Positions 60,520-64,000 of a stretch of DNA of 64,000 nucleotides are shown here, one piece after another. A model generated the notes under the pieces. That model was given only the letters and a program-made list of their open reading frames with translations. It was not told the origin of the DNA and made no database searches. Source of the stretch: Microbacterium enclense (GTDB lineage Bacteria > Actinomycetota > Actinomycetes > Actinomycetales > Microbacteriaceae). Numbering within the stretch: position 1 is the first letter of the stretch; each line of letters opens with the position of its first letter. A program made the translations under genes and the position numbers. The stretch is taken from assembly GCA_038182865.1 (NCBI GenBank), contig CP116226.1, positions 2,604,001-2,668,000 on the forward strand, in the 5' to 3' direction.

Positions 60520-61200
60520 TCAATCCCCCTGCCGCATCCGGCGGTGGATTGTCTTCTCAGTAACCCCGTACTGCGCTGCCACTTCTCGTGCTGTCCGGCC
60601 CTGTTTGCGGATCAGCTCCCGAATGTGCGCCATCTGTTCCGGTGAAATTTTGCGCCGCGGTCTTCCCCGTAGTTCGCTCGACTCGGCCTCGTCGGGTGCA
60701 GGGGATCCGGTGTGGGTGTTTCGCCGCTTGCTGTGGGGTGAGGTGTTCGTCGCGCAGGGGCGCGTGTAGCGGTTCATTCCGTCGTCGAGTCCGTTGTTGC
60801 GCCACCCCGCAGACTGGAAGAAGGCTTTGGCGGGACGGTTGTCCACGTCAACGAACGCAGCCCACCCCCGGGCCGGCGGATGCCCCGACCAGCTGAGCGC
60901 CGCGGTCAGCACCCTGTGTCCAAGACCGGTCCGGCGACGACGAGGGTCGACAGCAAGGTCCGTGACGACGTGTCGTCGGCCGTCCGGATCCCACACCACA
61001 CCGACCAGACCGACCGGGCCGTTGTGGTCGTGCACCACGAGCTGCGGCCCGTCTATGCCGCTGACAGCGGCGTGCAACCACTCCTCCTCGAGCGGGCCGA
61101 GCGTCGCGCTCAACGTCTCGTCACCAAACCATGCCTGGACCCAGGCCCAGTCCTGTCGAGCGAACAGGCGGAGGGAGAGTTCCGTCGTCGTATTCGTCAC
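60520..61200 (-). CDS. GNAT acetyltransferase fused to a resolvase-type helix-turn-helix
   Basis: 226 residues. Residues 1-140 are a GNAT fold: VVTDLAVDPRRRRTGLGHRVLTAAL (acetyl-CoA pyrophosphate-binding motif A, R-R-R-T-G-L-G) and RPAKAFFQSAGWRNNG (motif B). A hydrophilic linker follows, then RGRPRRKISPEQMAHIREL and GRTAREVAAQYGVTEKTIHR, a Hin/resolvase-like DNA-binding unit. The combination suggests a regulator sensing or modifying an acylatable target. Substrate unknown. Confidence 0.82.
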   Translation of the reverse strand: MTNTTTELSLRLFARQDWAWVQAWFGDETLSATLGPLEEEWLHAAVSGIDGPQLVVHDHNGPVGLVGVVWDPDGRRHVVTDLAVDPRRRRTGLGHRVLTAALSWSGHPPARGWAAFVDVDNRPAKAFFQSAGWRNNGLDDGMNRYTRPCATNTSPHSKRRNTHTGSPAPDEAESSELRGRPRRKISPEQMAHIRELIRKQGRTAREVAAQYGVTEKTIHRRMRQGD

Positions 61201-61893
61201 GGTGCCTTCAGCTGGTTGGTTGTCGTCGGGGCCTCTTCCTCACGCTCGGAAGATCATGCGTTCGGCAAAGACCATCTCAGAAAAATTTGGTGGGTGTCAA
61301 AGGTCCGCGTCCAGCTCTCACCATTGTGAATCCCCGTGCTCGTAGTCTGGCTACGTTGTGATCTCGCAAGACGCAACGCGTCGCGAACAAACTCAGCACT
61401 GCGAAGATCCAGCGCCGAGATGGGCTTGCGCAGCAGTCAACCAGACCCACCCGACGCGCACCATCGGCGTTACCGCGCGCAGGAACAAGTGCTATCGCGC
61501 CGGGCATCTTCTGTTCGCGCACCGGCTCAAATTGCTGTCGCTGGGTTTGCGAAGAGGGAATCGCCGACCACTGCGATTGAGGGGAGGCAGTGGCCGGCGA
61601 GGAGCAGGGGTGACACCGCTCCGGGGACACGATACTGCCTGACGCACATCCCAGTGCGAAAGCCACTCCGGGCCGATCAACGCGCGCCAGTTCACTTCTG
61701 ATTGCAATACAACGGGGCATGGGGCTGTCTCCCAGGAAGTGCGTTCACCCGGTGAGTTTAGACGGCGGCCTTCGCCCCGTATGACTGCAGGTCCTCCGTC
61801 GTGACAGCAAGCCCTCGTCCCCACTTGTCCGGCTGTGGGTGGTCCTCGATCACGGTGCCGACGCAACATGCCTTGAGCCGTGATGGGCCAGCC
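61201..61893. other. 690-base stretch without a firm gene; possible gene remnant at the right end
   Basis: A minus-strand frame at about 61758-61880 reads LKACCVGTVIEDHPQPDKWG and RGLAVTTEDLQSYGAKAAV before a TAA, with normal codon use, but upstream it merges into sequence antisense to the DHFR-like gene. It may be the tail of a lost gene. The rest is arginine-rich and featureless. Confidence 0.4.
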
Positions 61894-62454
61894 TTACGCA
61901 CGGACGACGTCGTAGGTGGTGCGGATGAGTCCGTTGTCTGTTGCGTGGTTGCCTCGCACCGTGAGGCGCAACTCGGTGTCGAGCGTGCCGAAGAGTGAGC
62001 GCCCCGATCCGAGCACAATCGGCGCGGTGGAGATCGTGAGCTCGTCGACGAGATCCGCCCGAAGGAATGCCTGAATGGTTTGCCCGCCGTCGATGTACAC
62101 CTCGCGAACGTCGAGAGAACCGAGGAGTCGAGAGGCATCGTCGACTGATGCCGCGGCGCGAACGCGCGGGTCGTCGATGGTGCCACCGGTGGTGAGGACG
62201 ATGACGTGTGTGCCGTCGAACGGCCACGTGTCGAAGCGAAGGACGGTGTCGTAGGTGGCGCGACCCATCACAATTGCGTCGACTGTGTCGTAGAACGTTT
62301 CCCAGATGAGCGCGGGATGAGCGTTCGACTCGTCGACTGTGTGACCGGTTGTGGGTAGGTTGGTCAACCAGTCGAGGGTGCCGTCCTCGCGGGCAATCTT
62401 GCCGTCGACACTCGTGCCGATGAACACGCGTCCGCGCCAGGTTCTCATTGTCAT
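61894..62454 (-). CDS. DHFR/RibD-C-like reductase
   Basis: 186 residues from ATG 62454, overlapping the TetR stop (ATGA); ATG 62448 is possible. RibD C-terminal/DHFR-like fold: RVFIGTSVDGKIAREDGTLDW, IVMGRATYDTVLRFDTWPFD, HVIVLTTGGTIDDP, VREVYIDGGQTIQAFLRADLVDE in pieces, and LFGTLDTELRL. An NADPH-dependent reductase of unknown substrate. Co-transcribed with and probably controlled by the TetR regulator. Confidence 0.88.
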   Translation of the reverse strand: MTMRTWRGRVFIGTSVDGKIAREDGTLDWLTNLPTTGHTVDESNAHPALIWETFYDTVDAIVMGRATYDTVLRFDTWPFDGTHVIVLTTGGTIDDPRVRAAASVDDASRLLGSLDVREVYIDGGQTIQAFLRADLVDELTISTAPIVLGSGRSLFGTLDTELRLTVRGNHATDNGLIRTTYDVVRA

Positions 62455-63002
62455 TTCCACATCTCCAGGAATCGTTCGAGGGTGATCAGCGGCGACGTGT
62501 TATCGAGACCGACCGCTGACCGAAACAACGACCCGTGCAAGGCGTCGAGGAGCAGCATGCCGCCCACCGTCGGGTCGTGAAGTCGGGGGAGGTCCATCGC
62601 TTGGAGTAACTGCGTGATCCTCTGAGCCTGCAGAGTCCATCCTTTAGCCAGAAGCGAAGCGAGTGCAGGATCCTCCAATTCGCTGAGCACCTCCGACAAC
62701 GCGTAGACCGCACCAGCTGCTGAACTGGCACCAAACTCGCGACCGACGTACTCAGCGAGGGCCCACCCGGCGTCGTCGCTGACATCGAGCAACTCCTTCG
62801 AGGCGCGCTCAACCCAACGCTGCACCAGAGACTGCAGCAGACCGGCCTTCGACCCGAAGCGCTTGATGAGACCAGCCGGACTGATACCCGCAGCTGGTGC
62901 CACCTCGGCCAACGTCCAGGGCGTCAGTTCGGTGCGCTGCTCCAACGCGGTCACGATGCGCGCTAGTAGCTCTTCGTCGGCGAAACGGCGAGGACGAACC
63001 AT
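62451..63002 (-). CDS. TetR-family transcriptional regulator
   Basis: 183 residues from ATG 63002; the longer frame runs through the operator. N-terminal helix-turn-helix LTPWTLAEVAPAAGISPAGLIKRFGSKAGLLQ (split here as family-typical), with RFADEELLARIV before it. The C-terminal helical ligand domain differs from well-known subfamilies. Likely represses its own operon with the DHFR-like gene via the palindrome at 63010. Confidence 0.86.
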   Translation of the reverse strand: MVRPRRFADEELLARIVTALEQRTELTPWTLAEVAPAAGISPAGLIKRFGSKAGLLQSLVQRWVERASKELLDVSDDAGWALAEYVGREFGASSAAGAVYALSEVLSELEDPALASLLAKGWTLQAQRITQLLQAMDLPRLHDPTVGGMLLLDALHGSLFRSAVGLDNTSPLITLERFLEMWK

Positions 63003-63009
63003 GTCGTTA

Positions 63010-63025
63010 GTAAACCACAGTTTAC
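63010..63025. promoter_or_regulatory. Palindrome GTAAACCACAGTTTAC before tetR
   Basis: Arms GTAAAC/GTTTAC with a four-base spacer, seven bases before the TetR ATG. Typical size and spacing of a TetR operator; probable autoregulation. Confidence 0.55.
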
Positions 63026-63147
63026 AAACGTCGGTCTGGTGCGCGGACGATCTATATGCTGCAGGCCGGTGTGCGACGCGCGTGAGCACGGCTGAAGCGT
63101 CCCTCAATGTTCATTGCGTGGTGGGTTGCGGCTCGTAGCCTGACCTC

Positions 63148-63876
63148 ATGCCCACTCTTCACACGTCACCGGCCGTCAGCCCGCGTCGACAGGTAGTCGC
63201 AGCCGCGCTTCTTCTGGGATCCGCAATCCTGCAGTATGTTGCGGCGGCTGAGAGGTGGCTGGTCGCTCCGGCGTCGTGGACGCGCTCCGACCGGTGGGTG
63301 GAGGACCATCTGTTCGACTACTCCTACCCAGCTGACCCCTGGGAGAACATCGGAGCTGCCGCCCAGTGGTTCGGAGTGGGGTACGTCATGCTCGCGCTGG
63401 GGGTCCTGGCTCTCGCAGGCACTGGAGGCGGGTCCGGGAACCAGCTTTCGAAAGTGTCCGCCGTGGTGGCGGCCATGTCTTCCGGTCTGATCGGTGTGCA
63501 TGCGTTTCTGTCAGGAGTGCTGGGTCAGCCGACATTCCTGCAGGGACCTCTCGCTCTGTCCGCCGTTGTCGGGCCCGTCGCGCTTCTCGGTACCGCATTG
63601 GTGTACGCCCGATCATCACCGCTCACGGCTCTCGCCTGCATCCTGCTGCTGATCACCACTGTGCCGGGGTACCTCTTCGCGTCCATGGGTGTCGCTCCCG
63701 CCGTGATCGGCACGCAGTCCTACGACACCACCCCGCACACGGAGACGGTCGTCGCCACGAGTACGGCCGCTGCCGCCTTCGTCCTGATGACCGCCGCGAT
63801 GGTCTCAGCCCTGCGTAGGCGACGCCGACGTGAAGGCACTGCGCGGTTCGTGCAGCAGAATATGATCGGCGCATGA
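63148..63876 (+). CDS. Six-TM membrane protein, function unknown
   Basis: 242 residues from ATG 63148. TM segments: QVVAAALLLGSAILQYVAAA, WFGVGYVMLALGVLALAG, VSAVVAAMSSGLIGVHAFLS, ALSAVVGPVALLGTALVYA, ALACILLLITTVPGYLFASM and AAAAFVLMTAAMVSAL, with an extracytoplasmic loop DRWVEDHLFDYSYPADPWEN. Basic C-terminus. Its stop overlaps the next gene's ATG. Confidence 0.72.
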   Translation: MPTLHTSPAVSPRRQVVAAALLLGSAILQYVAAAERWLVAPASWTRSDRWVEDHLFDYSYPADPWENIGAAAQWFGVGYVMLALGVLALAGTGGGSGNQLSKVSAVVAAMSSGLIGVHAFLSGVLGQPTFLQGPLALSAVVGPVALLGTALVYARSSPLTALACILLLITTVPGYLFASMGVAPAVIGTQSYDTTPHTETVVATSTAAAAFVLMTAAMVSALRRRRRREGTARFVQQNMIGA

Positions 63877-64000
63877 TGAACGCGTCGAGCGGCCAGGAAT
63901 CGGCCATCAGCGAAATAGTGGAACGCCTCAAAGAGCAGTTCCCTGGTATCTCGCCGCAGACCGTACGAGCCGCGGTTGACGCGGCCAGGGATCACTTCTC
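63873..64000 (+). CDS. Three-helix-bundle domain protein, cut by the window edge
   Basis: 42 residues visible from ATG 63873 (ATGA overlap with the membrane protein; a second ATG follows at 63876). SAISEIVERLKEQFPGISPQ then TVRAAVDAARDHF matches the small actinobacterial three-helix-bundle domain I recall as a dimerisation unit. Continues beyond the window. Confidence 0.6.
   Translation, partial: MMNASSGQESAISEIVERLKEQFPGISPQTVRAAVDAARDHF

Noticed and set aside
1..64000. CRISPR arrays, tRNA or rRNA genes
   Set aside because: No regularly spaced repeats and no cloverleaf or rRNA-like sequence were noticed; a dedicated scan (tRNAscan-SE, CRISPR finder) was not possible.

Overview
The window is high-GC, densely coded DNA from a Gram-positive actinobacterium, most likely Microbacteriaceae and Microbacterium-like. 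The evidence is frequent GTG/TTG starts with Shine-Dalgarno sequences, Tat and lipoprotein exports, an LAxTG-type sorting motif, sugar ABC importers lacking their own ATPase, and a 100-residue protein family (5860-6162) typical of that family. The assignment is by inspection only.

Layout. 1-7.5 kb: a truncated gene, an ECF sigma factor with a membrane partner, a divergent histidine kinase / receiver pair, and small membrane or secreted proteins. 7.9-16.8 kb: a glycan-use locus with NagB, a GH35 beta-galactosidase, a LacI regulator, a GH29 alpha-fucosidase and a sugar ABC importer (binding protein plus two permeases). Two copies of a LacI-type palindrome (TGGCATCGATGCCA type) sit before the GH35 gene and before the importer. 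17.0-23.2 kb: one operon with a parvulin-like foldase, a large secreted beta-helix protein, a small WxL-like surface protein and a DUF916/WxLIP-like anchor protein; a ROK sugar kinase is divergent. 24.5-32.4 kb: an arabinose locus with GH127, LacI, GH51 and a second ABC importer, closed by a strong hairpin. 34.7-41.0 kb: a second copy of the WxL-like / DUF916-like pair behind an unrelated 1387-residue secreted protein, with an ATTTCATCGATGAAAT operator that also occurs in the arabinose locus.

41.1-48.9 kb is an island: a decayed serine recombinase, a DNA-binding protein, and a restriction-modification operon (N6-adenine methyltransferase, PD-(D/E)XK endonuclease, DUF262, OLD-like ATPase) with a DUF2971 protein and a divergent dsRBD-like protein. 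49-58 kb holds accessory genes, including a DUF3846 and a ribbon-helix-helix gene sharing a leader palindrome, then a one-direction cluster of exported proteins around a 781-residue DUF1906 (YbfG-like) protein. 58.5-64 kb has a META lipoprotein, an SRPBCC protein, a GNAT-HTH fusion, a TetR/DHFR-like pair and a partial gene.

Best candidate for an undescribed system: the duplicated WxL-like surface module. In both loci the order is large secreted protein, small WxL-like protein, conserved intercistronic hairpin, DUF916-like anchor ending in LALTG plus a membrane segment. The two large proteins have unrelated front domains but share a ~91-residue C-terminal domain. I infer a cell-surface scaffold displaying polysaccharide-active proteins, with locus 2 placed in the arabinose LacI regulon.
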